NCBI GenBank assembly: GCA_028818385.1
Contig: JAPPNY010000071.1
Coordinates: forward strand, 1 to 53,032
Direction: 5' to 3'
Length of the DNA stretch: 53,032 nt
DNA from: Spirochaetaceae bacterium
Lineage (GTDB): Bacteria > Spirochaetota > Spirochaetia > SZUA-6 > Bin103
The notes beneath the pieces are model-generated. The model was given only the letters and a program-made list of their open reading frames with translations, was not told where the DNA came from and searched no databases. The translations under genes and the position numbers were made by a program. Positions 26,754 through 35,771 of this stretch are shown here, piece after piece (the first letter of the stretch is position 1; each line of letters opens with the position of its first letter).

Positions 26754-27015
26754 CTGATCCTCCGTATCTCGCGTGGAATCGGCGGCTGGGAAAGGCCGTC
26801 TTCAGGAACAGGGTCGTCGCGTCATGCTCCAACACGAACGGCACTACCCACGTGTATTCATCAATGTCGAGGATGAATATCGACTGATTGTCTCGGGTCG
26901 GATGTTTCAAGAGAGCCTTGAACTCCCCTCGGCTGATCATCGCAGCTACCCTCTCCAGGGAAACCCCCCGCTCCAGACGCAGTTGTCGATCCTTCTGCCT
27001 GCTCCATCGAATCAT
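26734..27015 (-). CDS. BrnT-like toxin
   Basis: A 93-residue protein with the order of conserved segments seen in BrnT/DUF4258-like toxins, RelE-fold ribonucleases: LRLERGVSLERVAAMI, KHPTRDNQSIFILDI, YTWVVPFVLE, and a C-terminal FLKTAFPSRRFHARYGG. Toxin first, antitoxin second, with overlapping ends is the usual order for this family. The start codon at 27015 has no obvious ribosome site, but a TATACT box lies 17 bases upstream, so a leaderless or short-leader message is possible. It looks intact. Confidence 0.85.
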   Translation of the reverse strand: MIRWSRQKDRQLRLERGVSLERVAAMISRGEFKALLKHPTRDNQSIFILDIDEYTWVVPFVLEHDATTLFLKTAFPSRRFHARYGGSDESTEA

Positions 27016-27031
27016 CGAGGGTACCGCAAAG

Positions 27032-27062
27032 AGTATACAATGTGATCCCGCTCATGTGTCGA
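27032..27062 (-). promoter_or_regulatory. Candidate promoter of the BrnT-like toxin operon
   Basis: On the minus strand TATACT (27032-27037) is preceded after 19 bases by TCGACA (27057-27062), five of six matches to the -35 consensus, though the spacing is two bases longer than ideal. It is well placed before the toxin ATG at 27015. Confidence 0.4.
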
Positions 27063-27136
27063 GTGCCCGCCGCCGACCTGCGCCGTGGAGGCCCGCCGGG
27101 TTGCTTGCTTGCGCTGGCGATGATTCTATTCGTCGA

Positions 27137-28207
27137 ATGACGAGCGCAGAGATCAGCAGCCATTACCGGGCACACGGGTTCGCAATCCTCCGGGGCGCCT
27201 ACGACCAGGAGCGCGTCACACGACTGCTAGCCATCTGCGATCGCGTGCTGGAGCAGTGGCGGCGTGCTCCCCAGACCGACAACCCGCCGGTCGGGCCGCA
27301 GTCGACCTACATGCGCCACCTCAACCATCCCGAATACCGCCGGGAGGCGCCCGGCGATCTGGCGTACCTCCTGGACTCCGTCGCCGAGCCGAAGTTGATC
27401 GAAGCCATCGAGGCGGCGCTGGGAGAGGAGTTCCTGTTCTCGGCGACCAGTCTGTACTTCAACCCGACGGGAGTCAGTGAGGACGGCTTCTGGCACAAGG
27501 ACAGCCTCGGCGAGTGGCCCGATCCGCGCGACAAGGAGACCGGCATCGGCGTGTCGGTTCAGATCGCGCTCGTTCCCAGCGAAGACTTCGAGCTCGTGCC
27601 GGGGTCGCATGGCCGCGAGTACACGGACGCCGAGCGCCGCATCTGCGTGGATGACGACCGCGCCCACAACCGCTCCAACGAGATGCCGAACGCGGCGAAG
27701 ATGGAGTTCGCCCCGGGAGACGCGGTGCTGTTCAACGCCCTCACCGTGCATCGCGGGCGCTATCACGCCGACAAGCCGCGCCGCACCTTCATGGTCGTGT
27801 ACCGCAAGGTCAGAACGGCTCGCGAGGAACTCTCCCGGCGCGGGCTGCACCAGTACACCGACCAGCCGTGGTTCCTGCTCCCGGGCTACCTGGACGGCGT
27901 CAAGAAGGAGACGGACGCGTTCTTCCGCCGCTATGTCGACTTCTATGCCGACAACTGGCGTTCGCGCCTGAGCGAAATGAACAAGTACCTGTGGCTGGCT
28001 GCCGCGCTGAAGCAGGCGGGCGATCCCAATCCCTTCTTCGCCGCCCCGGATCGCAATCCCTCGCCCTCCGCGGACACGGTTTCTACAGAACCCGATCGAC
28101 GGCGGACGGCGAAGTTCATCGATCATCTCCTGGCGATGCCCGAGGTTGGAGACGACGCTGACTTCGAGCCGGCCGGCGATCCTCAACCGCCGAACCGCTC
28201 CCGGTAG
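27137..28207 (+). CDS. Phytanoyl-CoA dioxygenase (PhyH) family protein
   Basis: A 356-residue Fe(II)/2-oxoglutarate-dependent oxygenase-like protein. It starts with the PhyH signature HYRAHGFAILRGAYD. The metal-binding HxD is readable as FWHKDSLGEW, the distal His as TVHRGRYHADKPRRTF, with an Arg for 2-oxoglutarate. Substrate unknown; members hydroxylate lipids, compatible solutes (ectoine) or secondary metabolites. ATG 27137 is the family-consistent start; the frame is open further up through the toxin promoter region but that part is not conserved-looking. It stands alone between a toxin-antitoxin pair and a lower-GC segment. Confidence 0.85.
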   Translation: MTSAEISSHYRAHGFAILRGAYDQERVTRLLAICDRVLEQWRRAPQTDNPPVGPQSTYMRHLNHPEYRREAPGDLAYLLDSVAEPKLIEAIEAALGEEFLFSATSLYFNPTGVSEDGFWHKDSLGEWPDPRDKETGIGVSVQIALVPSEDFELVPGSHGREYTDAERRICVDDDRAHNRSNEMPNAAKMEFAPGDAVLFNALTVHRGRYHADKPRRTFMVVYRKVRTAREELSRRGLHQYTDQPWFLLPGYLDGVKKETDAFFRRYVDFYADNWRSRLSEMNKYLWLAAALKQAGDPNPFFAAPDRNPSPSADTVSTEPDRRRTAKFIDHLLAMPEVGDDADFEPAGDPQPPNRSR

Positions 28208-28621
28208 GACGGTACCGGAGTGCCACCGAACGGTTCCTCTTGACACGCTGCCAATCACGGTTGAGACTGACCCTGTGATCGCCGTGGTCGAAAGCGACCC
28301 GTTTCGACCAAACTTCACCGCCCAGCGGCAGGCTCGGATTGATGTCTACATAGACTTCGGTGATGCTCACGAGAATCTCGGTCTTTTCGACGGGATAGAG
28401 AAACGCAAGAAGAGAATAGAAGACGAACTTTGATACGGACTGATTGGGCTCGGCTAGAAGGATACCGAGCGTGCCGGGCAGCGAATGTGCGAGCCGGCGC
28501 CATACAATGACGCCGACGATGAGCTTGATGATATTCGCGCTTGGATGGTCAAGAAACCGATCGAATTCAAGAGCGTATTTGGCAGCAACGTCGGTTATCT
28601 TCAAGAAACAGAGGACAGACG
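28208..28621. other. Gap without a convincing gene
   Basis: Lower-GC 414-bp stretch. Both strands carry open frames: plus 28146-28433, and minus 28116-28700 with fairly protein-like composition (SKFVFYSLLAFLYPVEK, VYVDINPSLPLGGEVW). The minus frame would overlap the 3' end of the PhyH gene and the 5' end of the lipoprotein gene and matches no family I know. I leave it uncalled, at perhaps 20 % chance of being real. Confidence 0.4.
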
Positions 28622-29323
28622 ATGGATAACACGCCATCAATGACCGGCTCCGGTACCGGGAAGCGACATCTGAAACCCATATTGTTTCTCGCCATAGCAA
28701 TTGCTGTTGCTGGCTGCGCGTCTCTCGACGCTACATCGTCGCCTGTTACATCTGACCAGCCCGACAGGAACGTGACCGCCGAAACGCGGTCATATCCAGT
28801 CGTTCGTGCGTTTCCATCGAGGGAATCAGGCCCATCGCTTCCGCACGCGTCGTCAGCAATAGGAGACGGAGCGTACCTTGTGGGGATTGATATAGACCCC
28901 GGTATCTACCGTGCTCCAGGCGGGTCGCGCTGCTATTGGGAACGCCTGAGCGGACTGGGCGGCGAGTTGGACGACCTAATCGCCAGAGATGCCTCCATGA
29001 ACACCCATCAGATCGTTGAGATCAAGAAGACTGACAAGGCATTCAAGTCCAGTGGATGCGGCGAATGGGAACTGGTTGAAGGTGGCGGAACATCCTCGGT
29101 GGAGATTGCAGAAACGGTTGGAACGGCGCTACTCGTGCTTATCCTGACAATCATGGAGGAGATTCAACCCAACGCCACGCTGATTGATCATATTGAATCG
29201 ACGGTACTTGAAGAAATTGACTTGGCTCCCGATGTTAGCGATGAAGCCAGAATGGCTGCTATGGAAGTGATCACCATACTGATTCAAGAGATACGAGAGA
29301 TTAGTAGGCCAGATAGTCCATAG
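28622..29323 (+). CDS. Lipoprotein with a CYWERLSG-type domain
   Basis: A 233-residue lipoprotein: basic N-terminus, hydrophobic ILFLAIAIAVAGC with lipobox VAGC, then a Ser/Thr-rich spacer. Residues about 78-155 resemble a small extracytoplasmic domain found in many secreted proteins (VGIDIDPGIYRAPGG, CYWERLSGLGGELDD, GCGEWELV). The C-terminal 75 residues are acidic and helical, of unknown role. A GAGG ribosome site precedes ATG 28622 by seven bases. Codon use is less GC-rich than the neighbours, suggesting acquisition. Function unknown. Confidence 0.8.
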   Translation: MDNTPSMTGSGTGKRHLKPILFLAIAIAVAGCASLDATSSPVTSDQPDRNVTAETRSYPVVRAFPSRESGPSLPHASSAIGDGAYLVGIDIDPGIYRAPGGSRCYWERLSGLGGELDDLIARDASMNTHQIVEIKKTDKAFKSSGCGEWELVEGGGTSSVEIAETVGTALLVLILTIMEEIQPNATLIDHIESTVLEEIDLAPDVSDEARMAAMEVITILIQEIREISRPDSP

Positions 29324-29394
29324 GAATGACCATCAGACCGGCCGGTCGGCACCGGTCCCGGGCTTTGTGTAGTCACGTATATAATTCCCACTGC

Positions 29395-29502
29395 GCGATT
29401 ACCGCGCGGTCCTTCGGCCAGCTCGGTGACACCAGGGCGGCCGGCGATGGCATCTATGAGTTGCGCGTCCACTATGGCCCCCACAGCGATTGGCACAAGA
29501 CT
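29395..29502 (+). pseudogene. Remnant of a RelE/HI1419-type toxin gene
   Basis: The frame reads RSFGQLGDTRAAGDGIYELRVHYGP (given here as RSFGQLGDTRAAGDG and IYELRVHYGP), the middle of HI1419-like addiction-module toxins. The first half of the toxin and the last strands (usually YRVYF and following) are missing; the frame then runs into the antitoxin gene. It lies directly upstream of the antitoxin, where the toxin gene belongs. Confidence 0.65.
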
Positions 29503-29513
29503 GGAGGTAAACC

Positions 29514-29864
29514 ATGCGTGGCAGATACAGCCAATGGGATGCAGCAAAGTACATCCGGAACGAGGAGGAGGCACGCCTGTATCTCGAAGCGTGCGCGGAG
29601 GAAGATCCGGGCGACGGCAGCCTTATCCGTGTCGCCCTCAACGACATCGCCCGAGCGCGCAATATGAGCAGCCTGGCCCGTAGAGTCGGCATGACCCGCC
29701 AGGGTCTCTACAAGGCGCTGTCTACGGAGGGCAACCCGTCGTTTGCCACCGTCATGCGAGTCACCCGGGCGCTGGGCATGGATCTGCGCATAACCATCGG
29801 CGCTGATCCGGGCGACGAAGAACAAACGGTCACCCCTGCTCCGAGTCCGCATCCCGCTCGATAG
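29514..29864 (+). CDS. HI1420-type addiction module antitoxin, toxin decayed
   Basis: A 116-residue XRE-like antitoxin: WDAAKYIRNEEEARLYLEAC, then the helix-turn-helix SSLARRVGMTRQGLYKALS and NPSFATVMRVTRALGMDLRI, the signature of the HI1420 family. A GGAGG ribosome site stands six bases before the ATG. Normally it is co-transcribed with and downstream of an HI1419-like RelE toxin, of which only a fragment remains at 29395-29502. It is therefore an orphan, perhaps kept as an anti-addiction protein. Confidence 0.88.
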   Translation: MRGRYSQWDAAKYIRNEEEARLYLEACAEEDPGDGSLIRVALNDIARARNMSSLARRVGMTRQGLYKALSTEGNPSFATVMRVTRALGMDLRITIGADPGDEEQTVTPAPSPHPAR

Positions 29865-29956
29865 GCGTCGCGGCGCTCGACTCAGACTCCGGCCTGGATC
29901 GTGGAACGATTCAAGCCGACAGCCGATTCTGAAATGGACGCTGGGACGGTACGCGC

Positions 29957-31342
29957 TCAGTGGCTGGCGTCGATGGACACGTCGCCCATGGCGTCTCCTG
30001 CCTCTCGTACCGCGTCGGCGCGGTCCAGGATGACGGCGCCGTCATCGACCAGCCGGCGCTGCAGCCCGGGCACGTCCAGATCTCGCGCGGCGGCGTCCGT
30101 CCGCGCCGCCAGCACCGCGGCGGTGCCTGCGGCCTGGCCCATCGCCATGCAGGTGACCGTGACGCGGCTGGAGGCGAGCGCGGCCTGCTCGGCTCCGTGG
30201 CAGCGGCCGGCGACCCAGACGTTGTCGAGTTCCTGCGGGACCAACGTGGCGTAGCCGATGTCGTAGGGGCGGACCAGAAGGTGCGGGTGATAGCCGGACG
30301 AGCCGGCCGGATGGCGGTCCAGCCACCAGCCGCCCAGGCAGACCGCGTCGTCGCGCGGCTCGGCGGCGGCGATCGCGTCCGCGCGCAGCGGATCGTCACA
30401 ACGGATGCGGCGCGATTCGCGCACGCCCACGGCCGGCCCGGTGCCGACCAGGTAGGCGTCCCGGAACGCGGGCAGCCGCTCCTGGAACAGGTCGAACATC
30501 GTCCGCACGTCGCGGCGGCCCTGCATCTCCGCCGCGGTCAGGTCGTCGGGATCGACCGGATTGCCGGCCAGGCGGGTGGCATTGAAGTAGATGTCGTCAT
30601 CTTCGACGCGGCCCATCCACGGGCCGCCGTACAGGCCGATGCGCCCGGCCGCGTGCGCCTCGGCCAGGACCGTTCCGCACGCGCGCCGCAGCTCGGCGTC
30701 GGCCGCCAGCCGGCCGACGCGGAAGTGCAGGCTCATCGGCTGCGGCGCCGAGTCATCGAGATCGAATGGCGCCCCCGCGAACGCCACGACGTCGGCGTCG
30801 CCGGAGGCGTCCACCACCGCGCGCGGGCGCACCACCTGCAACCCCGCTTTGTTGGCGATCACCACGCCGGCGACCCGCGGTCCGTCGCGGACCACGTCGG
30901 CCACCACGGTGTGGTACAGCACGCGCGCGCCGGCCTCCGTGAGCAGCCGGTCGGCCGCCAGCTTGAAGCGCTCCAGGTCGAAGCGGATGGCGTGCCGGTC
31001 GGCGACCGCCAGGTTGTGGACGAGCTCGGTATTGAAGCGGAACCGCGTCCGGGCCACCTGTCCCGGATCGTCGAGCGGCGCGTCCGAGCACGCCGCCGCC
31101 CGCACCAGGTCGAGGACGACCCCGCCGACGATCGGCAGGCCGGAACGCAGATCGACGAAGCCGTCCAGCGACGGTCCGACCACGTTGGTGACGTACCCGC
31201 CGCAGTAGCCGGCGCGTTCGACCAGCAGCGTGCGGGCTCCCGACCGCGCGGCGGCGATGGCGGCCGCGGTGCCGGCGCAACCGCCGCCGACCACCAGCAC
31301 GTCCGGCTGCGCTGCCACCAGCAGCCTGCGATGAAGTATCAC
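29957..31342 (-). CDS. FAD-dependent oxidoreductase
   Basis: A 461-residue flavoprotein of the FAD_oxidored family common in polysaccharide-degrading bacteria. The dinucleotide-binding motif VVGGGCAGTAAAIAAARSG is at residues about 16-34, followed by ERAGYCGG. A second FAD-contact segment (VVDASGDADVVAFAG) is near residue 180 and the C-terminal one (NVWVAGRCHG, AMGQAAGTAA) near residues 380-415. Substrate unknown. The start is GTG at 31342; a GTG twelve codons later would also keep the Rossmann motif. Confidence 0.88.
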   Translation of the reverse strand: MILHRRLLVAAQPDVLVVGGGCAGTAAAIAAARSGARTLLVERAGYCGGYVTNVVGPSLDGFVDLRSGLPIVGGVVLDLVRAAACSDAPLDDPGQVARTRFRFNTELVHNLAVADRHAIRFDLERFKLAADRLLTEAGARVLYHTVVADVVRDGPRVAGVVIANKAGLQVVRPRAVVDASGDADVVAFAGAPFDLDDSAPQPMSLHFRVGRLAADAELRRACGTVLAEAHAAGRIGLYGGPWMGRVEDDDIYFNATRLAGNPVDPDDLTAAEMQGRRDVRTMFDLFQERLPAFRDAYLVGTGPAVGVRESRRIRCDDPLRADAIAAAEPRDDAVCLGGWWLDRHPAGSSGYHPHLLVRPYDIGYATLVPQELDNVWVAGRCHGAEQAALASSRVTVTCMAMGQAAGTAAVLAARTDAAARDLDVPGLQRRLVDDGAVILDRADAVREAGDAMGDVSIDASH

Positions 31343-31501
31343 GGAATCAAGCGCAATCCTTGCACGGGCGCGCCGTCAACGGTAGCGTGCGAGCGCAACC
31401 GCCGCGCGCGTCGGTTGCCAGCGGGATCGCTTCCCCTGTTACTCTGATACCGACGTGATTCCTGATCTCAGCGCCGACCCGGTCGGCCCCACCGGCCGGC
31501 C

Positions 31502-32590
31502 GTGACGACCTACCGGGCGGCCGTCATCGGTTGCGGGCGAATGGGTGGATTCATCGACAACGAAGTCGCCGGGACCCCCGGCTTCGTGCCTCCCTATTCG
31601 CACGGGGGCGGTTTCACGGCGTGCGACCGGACGGACCTGGTGGCGTGCTCGGACTTCCGTCGCGACCTCATGGAAGCGTTCGGGACGAAGTACTCGGTGG
31701 ACCAGAACCGCCAGTACACCGACTACAAGGAGATGATCGCCCGGGAAGAGCTCGACATCGTGAGTGTCGCCACGCACGTCGAGCACCACGCCGACATCGT
31801 GATCCACGCGGCCGAGCACGGCGTGAAGGCCATCTACTGCGAAAAGGGCATGGCCGCCTCCCTGGGCGAGGCCAACGCCATGGCTCGAGCCTGCCGGCGC
31901 AACGGTGTCGTCTTCAACATGGGCGCGCAGCGGCGCTACCACCCCGGCTTCCGTAAGATGCGGGAGATCATCGCGGGCGGCGAGCTGGGGGCTCTCCAGA
32001 ACCTGGTGATGACCTACGCGTCCGGCTTGTTCGACCACGGCTGCCATACGATAGACTTGGCCCAGTACCTGAACGGCGACGCGCCGGCGCTGTGGGTTCA
32101 GGGCAGCGATCAGCGGTCGGTAGTGCCGCGCGAGGGGGACGTGTATCGGGAGGACCCCGGCGGCAGCGGCGTCGTCTTCTTCGCGAACGGCGTCACCCTC
32201 TATCTGCTGAATACGAACGGCTACGAGTATCAGGCGCACTGCGAGAACGGCATGGTGGGAACCTGCAACGACACGCGAGACTGGATCATGCGTACGGGCA
32301 AGCCTCGCGACCTCCAGCCCCGGCAGTTTCCGCCGTGGCCGCGCCAGAGCCCCACGTCGAACCTCATCCTCGACCTCGTGCGAGCGCTCGACACCGGTCA
32401 GCCGCCCCGCGGCGGGGTGGAGTCGGCGCGTCACGGCGTCGAGATCGCGGTAGCCCTCCTGGAGTCCCATCTCCATGGCGGAAAACGGATCGAGCTGCCC
32501 CTCGCGGACAGCTCCCTGCGCCTGCACCGGGTCAGCCGGGATGCCTGGCAGAGGCAGGGCCGGTGGCGCGAGCCAAAAATCGGCGGTTAG
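31502..32590 (+). CDS. Gfo/Idh/MocA family oxidoreductase
   Basis: A 362-residue NAD(P)-dependent dehydrogenase. N-terminal Rossmann motif AAVIGCGRMGGF, the EKGMAAS variant of the family's EKP motif (catalytic Lys), and FDHGCHTIDLAQYL with the active-site His and Asp. Members oxidise or epimerise sugars, inositols or glycosides. The start is GTG at 31502. It is followed 45 bases later by a second family member, probably one operon. Confidence 0.92.
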   Translation: MTTYRAAVIGCGRMGGFIDNEVAGTPGFVPPYSHGGGFTACDRTDLVACSDFRRDLMEAFGTKYSVDQNRQYTDYKEMIAREELDIVSVATHVEHHADIVIHAAEHGVKAIYCEKGMAASLGEANAMARACRRNGVVFNMGAQRRYHPGFRKMREIIAGGELGALQNLVMTYASGLFDHGCHTIDLAQYLNGDAPALWVQGSDQRSVVPREGDVYREDPGGSGVVFFANGVTLYLLNTNGYEYQAHCENGMVGTCNDTRDWIMRTGKPRDLQPRQFPPWPRQSPTSNLILDLVRALDTGQPPRGGVESARHGVEIAVALLESHLHGGKRIELPLADSSLRLHRVSRDAWQRQGRWREPKIGG

Positions 32591-32635
32591 CGCTTCCCTG
32601 CCATGCCCGCTGACGGGCGACTCCGAGAAGGACCG

Positions 32636-33739
32636 ATGGCCGGCGACAGGACGCTCCGAACCGCGATCATCGGACTTCGCCACGGTCACGTCGGCAGCTT
32701 TGGCCCGGAGCGTCCCGGGTACCTCCACACCCTGCAGCACACCGCCGGCGTGGAGATCGTGGCGTTCTGCGAGGATGCGGACCCGGCGCGGCTGCAGGAG
32801 GCACGCCGGCACTATCCGGCTGCCGGTATCCACACGAGCGTGGACGATCTCATAAAGCAGGAAGACTTCGAGCTCGCTTGGGTGGTCCTGCCGGCGGCCG
32901 ACGTGCCGCGGGCGGGAATCAAGCTGGCCGAAGCGGGGAAGCACTTCTACATGGAGAAGCAGTTCGCCAGAACCTCCGCCGATCTCGCCGAGCTGGTGCG
33001 CGCCGTTCGCACGCACCGGGTGAAGGTACTGCCCGGCTACCCGCACCGTTTCAACCCGGTTGCCCGCGACCTGAGGCGGCTCATCGAGCGGGGAATCCTG
33101 GGAAGGCCGCTCGATCTGGAGGTACGCATGATCACCGGACAGGTGCGGTCCGAGGTTCGCGATCCGTCGAGTTTCCTGTACAGCAGAGAAGCTGAAGGTG
33201 GCGGCGTGCTGCACATGCTGGGCGGGCACTACATCGACGTGATGCGCTTCCTCATGGGAGACGAGGTGAAGGCCGTGCAGGCGATGACGGGACGACCGGT
33301 CGGGCACATCGAAGCGCCGCTCGAAGACGTGATAACCGCCGCGCTCGAGTTTCACAACGGCGCGATGGGGACCATCCACGCGGGCTATCTGCAGAGCACG
33401 ACGCGACCCTATGACAGCGGCCTGGTGTTCCGCGGACTGGACGGTGAGGCCACTTGGTCACCCATCGGCTCACCCCGACTGCAGGTCAGGAGTTCCGCCG
33501 CGGAGTGGAGCGACGCTCCGGAGCGGACGTTCGAGTACGCGTTCGCCCCCAGCCCACCGGGGTATACCCGCGGCGGCCTGTGGATGTTCAACTGGATTCA
33601 GGACTTCGTTCGCGCCGTGCAGACCGGAGCAGAGCCGCAGCTCACCGTGGAGGACGCCCTGCGCGTGCTGCAGGTCATCGATGGCTGTTATGCGTCCGCG
33701 CGTACCGGAACGCGCGTGGAAGTGTCCGGCCTGCGATGA
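32636..33739 (+). CDS. Gfo/Idh/MocA family oxidoreductase
   Basis: A 367-residue dehydrogenase with a less usual nucleotide-binding start (TAIIGLRHGHVGSF), the EKQFART version of the EKP motif, and GGGVLHMLGGHYIDVMRFL with the catalytic His/Asp. ATG 32636 is preferred over ATG 32603 because AGAAGGA lies just upstream. It probably works with the preceding paralogue on related sugar derivatives. Its stop is four bases from the convergent glycosidase gene. Confidence 0.9.
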   Translation: MAGDRTLRTAIIGLRHGHVGSFGPERPGYLHTLQHTAGVEIVAFCEDADPARLQEARRHYPAAGIHTSVDDLIKQEDFELAWVVLPAADVPRAGIKLAEAGKHFYMEKQFARTSADLAELVRAVRTHRVKVLPGYPHRFNPVARDLRRLIERGILGRPLDLEVRMITGQVRSEVRDPSSFLYSREAEGGGVLHMLGGHYIDVMRFLMGDEVKAVQAMTGRPVGHIEAPLEDVITAALEFHNGAMGTIHAGYLQSTTRPYDSGLVFRGLDGEATWSPIGSPRLQVRSSAAEWSDAPERTFEYAFAPSPPGYTRGGLWMFNWIQDFVRAVQTGAEPQLTVEDALRVLQVIDGCYASARTGTRVEVSGLR

Positions 33740-33743
33740 AAGA

Positions 33744-35771
33744 TCACGGCGTCAGCCAGCGGTAGCCGCGGATCTCCAGCGGCTGCATCTCCGCGACGGC
33801 AATCGTTCCCGTGCTCGGCCCCGCCGGCACCGGCCGCATCGTGCCGTCCCCGGCGAGGTCCTGGCGCAGCTCGGTCACCTGCCCGGTCCCCGTCACTCCC
33901 AGCTCGTCGAGGTCGATGCGGAGCTCGCCGGCGAGCGGGCGCTCGCTCAGGTTGGCGCCGGTGAGCAGCAGGGTGCCGTCCGCCAGGTGGTAGAGCGCGA
34001 AGTGCAGTCCCGGCGGGGAGTCCAGGATCTTCCTGCCGTACGCCAGCGGGACGTAGAGCGTGGCGGCAGCCAGGTCGGCGCTCGCCAGGAGCTGCCAGAG
34101 CGGCACCATGAACTGGTTGCGCTCGTCCTCGGGGTCGAGCGGGTAGCGGCTGCCCAGGACGATCTGCGGGCCGGTTCCGAACGCGGCCTCGTAGGCGGTC
34201 GCCTTCGGGCCTCGCGTCACCGGGTGCGTGTTCGTCCATACCAGCGCCCCGCAGGCCGAGTGGGCGCCGTAGTAGACGTGCTGCTCGGGGCTGTGCAGGA
34301 AGGTGGTGCCCGCGCTCTCGCCGGTGAGCATCGCGTCGAAGTAGCCGAGCGCGAACCCGGAGTACTCCTTGTGCTGGCACCCCGGGTGGCCGATGAGGAA
34401 GCCGTCCCGGCCGACCAGTTGGCGGAGCTTGCGCGTGTACAGGAAGTGCGTGAACGCGTGCGCGCGGCGCGTGCTGTTCTGCCGGTGCTGGAGCTTCTCC
34501 CCGTACACGGGAACCGAGGCGGGCAGATAGCGGTGCGGCTGGTAGAGGAACGACGACCAGTCCACGTACACGCCGTCGAAGTCGCGGGTCAGGAAGTCCG
34601 TGAACCATCGCGTGTCCCGGTCGAGCGCGTAGTACTCCAGCCCGCGGATGTAGAGCCCCACCCGCATGCCGGCACCGTGCGCCCGCGCGACCACCCGCGA
34701 CAGCTCCTCCCGATCCGCGACGACGTAGTTCCCTTCCCAGCCCGCGCCCTCGCCGCCGGCATCCATCCAGCCGGTGTGCAGGAGCAGCACATTGGCGCCC
34801 TTGGCCGCCATGACATCGATGTCCCGGTCGCGCGGATACCACGCCTTCTCGCCCATTCGGCCGTGCCCGACCCCGTCGTTCTGCCACGTATAGACCCGCG
34901 CGCCGACCAGGCTGTTCTGCGCCTCCCGCCGCCCGCGCTCGTTGTTGCGCGGTCCGGCGAGCGACAGTCCCCACCGGTTGGCGTACGTGTACGGCGCCGT
35001 GACCTGCAGGGGCTTGCCGCGGTAGAGATGCCAGCGATAGGCGAGCGAGTCCCCCTCGCGCCGGCCGAACGTGTGCGCGAACGCGGCGGGATGCCCGGTC
35101 CCGAACGGCCTGCCCTCCTCCACCACGAAGCCGGCCCGGTTGGTGAACGCCGCGTGCTCCCGTACCGACCACGCCACGTCCAGGTACGGATGGAAGGTGC
35201 CGGCCTCGTCCACGGTCCGGTCCGCCGGGAGGTTGAGGACCGGCCGGTCCACTTCCACGCCAGGCTCCGGCACCGGGCGGTCGTAGCCCCACCGGTACTT
35301 CCCGAGGCCGGCCAACACGCCTCCCAGCCGCAGCGCCAGCGAGGCCCTGGTGATCAGCAGCGACTCGCCGGGCCTGACCCACAGGTGCAGGTCGCAGAAC
35401 AGCACGCCGCAATCGAACACCCGGAGCGACTGCTCGACGTCGACCGGCGCCGATCCGTCCTCGAAGACGAGCCGGCCGCGCACGGTGACGCACACCTCGT
35501 CCGGAGCCTCTTTCGACACCTCGGTCGCGGCGCCGTCCAGCCGCGGGAGCGTAGCGCCGCGTGACTCGTCGACGAGCTCGTATGCCACCAGGGGTGCACC
35601 GTCCGCGGGTCCCACGGCGACCGGCCCGCGGCCGTCGTCGACCGACGCCGCGGCCGGCAGTCCGTCACGGAACCGGATGTCGAAGCTGCCGCCGTCCACG
35701 ACGAGCTCACCCTCCCGCCGTACGACCCGGAGCGCGCCGCGCAGTCCCTGCGGCGAACCGTCGGATTTCAT
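33744..35771 (-). CDS. Putative TIM-barrel glycoside hydrolase (DUF6259-like)
   Basis: A 675-residue protein: an N-terminal beta-sandwich (to about residue 270), a barrel with GANVLLLHTGWMD, GMRVGLYIRGLEY and FDGVYVDWSSFLY, and a C-terminal beta domain. The layout resembles alpha-galactosidase-clan and DUF6259 proteins; the Asp in GVYVDWS is at the position of a catalytic Asp in that clan, which is inference. ATG 35771 is set by GGAGGGA six bases upstream; its first codon overlaps the preceding stop (TGATG). Last gene of a four-gene minus-strand enzyme operon. Substrate unknown. Confidence 0.75.
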   Translation of the reverse strand: MKSDGSPQGLRGALRVVRREGELVVDGGSFDIRFRDGLPAAASVDDGRGPVAVGPADGAPLVAYELVDESRGATLPRLDGAATEVSKEAPDEVCVTVRGRLVFEDGSAPVDVEQSLRVFDCGVLFCDLHLWVRPGESLLITRASLALRLGGVLAGLGKYRWGYDRPVPEPGVEVDRPVLNLPADRTVDEAGTFHPYLDVAWSVREHAAFTNRAGFVVEEGRPFGTGHPAAFAHTFGRREGDSLAYRWHLYRGKPLQVTAPYTYANRWGLSLAGPRNNERGRREAQNSLVGARVYTWQNDGVGHGRMGEKAWYPRDRDIDVMAAKGANVLLLHTGWMDAGGEGAGWEGNYVVADREELSRVVARAHGAGMRVGLYIRGLEYYALDRDTRWFTDFLTRDFDGVYVDWSSFLYQPHRYLPASVPVYGEKLQHRQNSTRRAHAFTHFLYTRKLRQLVGRDGFLIGHPGCQHKEYSGFALGYFDAMLTGESAGTTFLHSPEQHVYYGAHSACGALVWTNTHPVTRGPKATAYEAAFGTGPQIVLGSRYPLDPEDERNQFMVPLWQLLASADLAAATLYVPLAYGRKILDSPPGLHFALYHLADGTLLLTGANLSERPLAGELRIDLDELGVTGTGQVTELRQDLAGDGTMRPVPAGPSTGTIAVAEMQPLEIRGYRWLTP

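Noticed and set aside
28116..28700. Minus-strand frame across the 28.2-28.6 kb gap
   Set aside because: Protein-like in parts, but overlaps two better genes and matches no family known to me; kept only as a low-probability possibility in the gap entry.
33411..35564. 717-codon plus-strand frame over the glycosidase gene
   Set aside because: Shadow of the minus-strand gene with its strong ribosome site and barrel motifs; Arg/Val/His-rich without domains.
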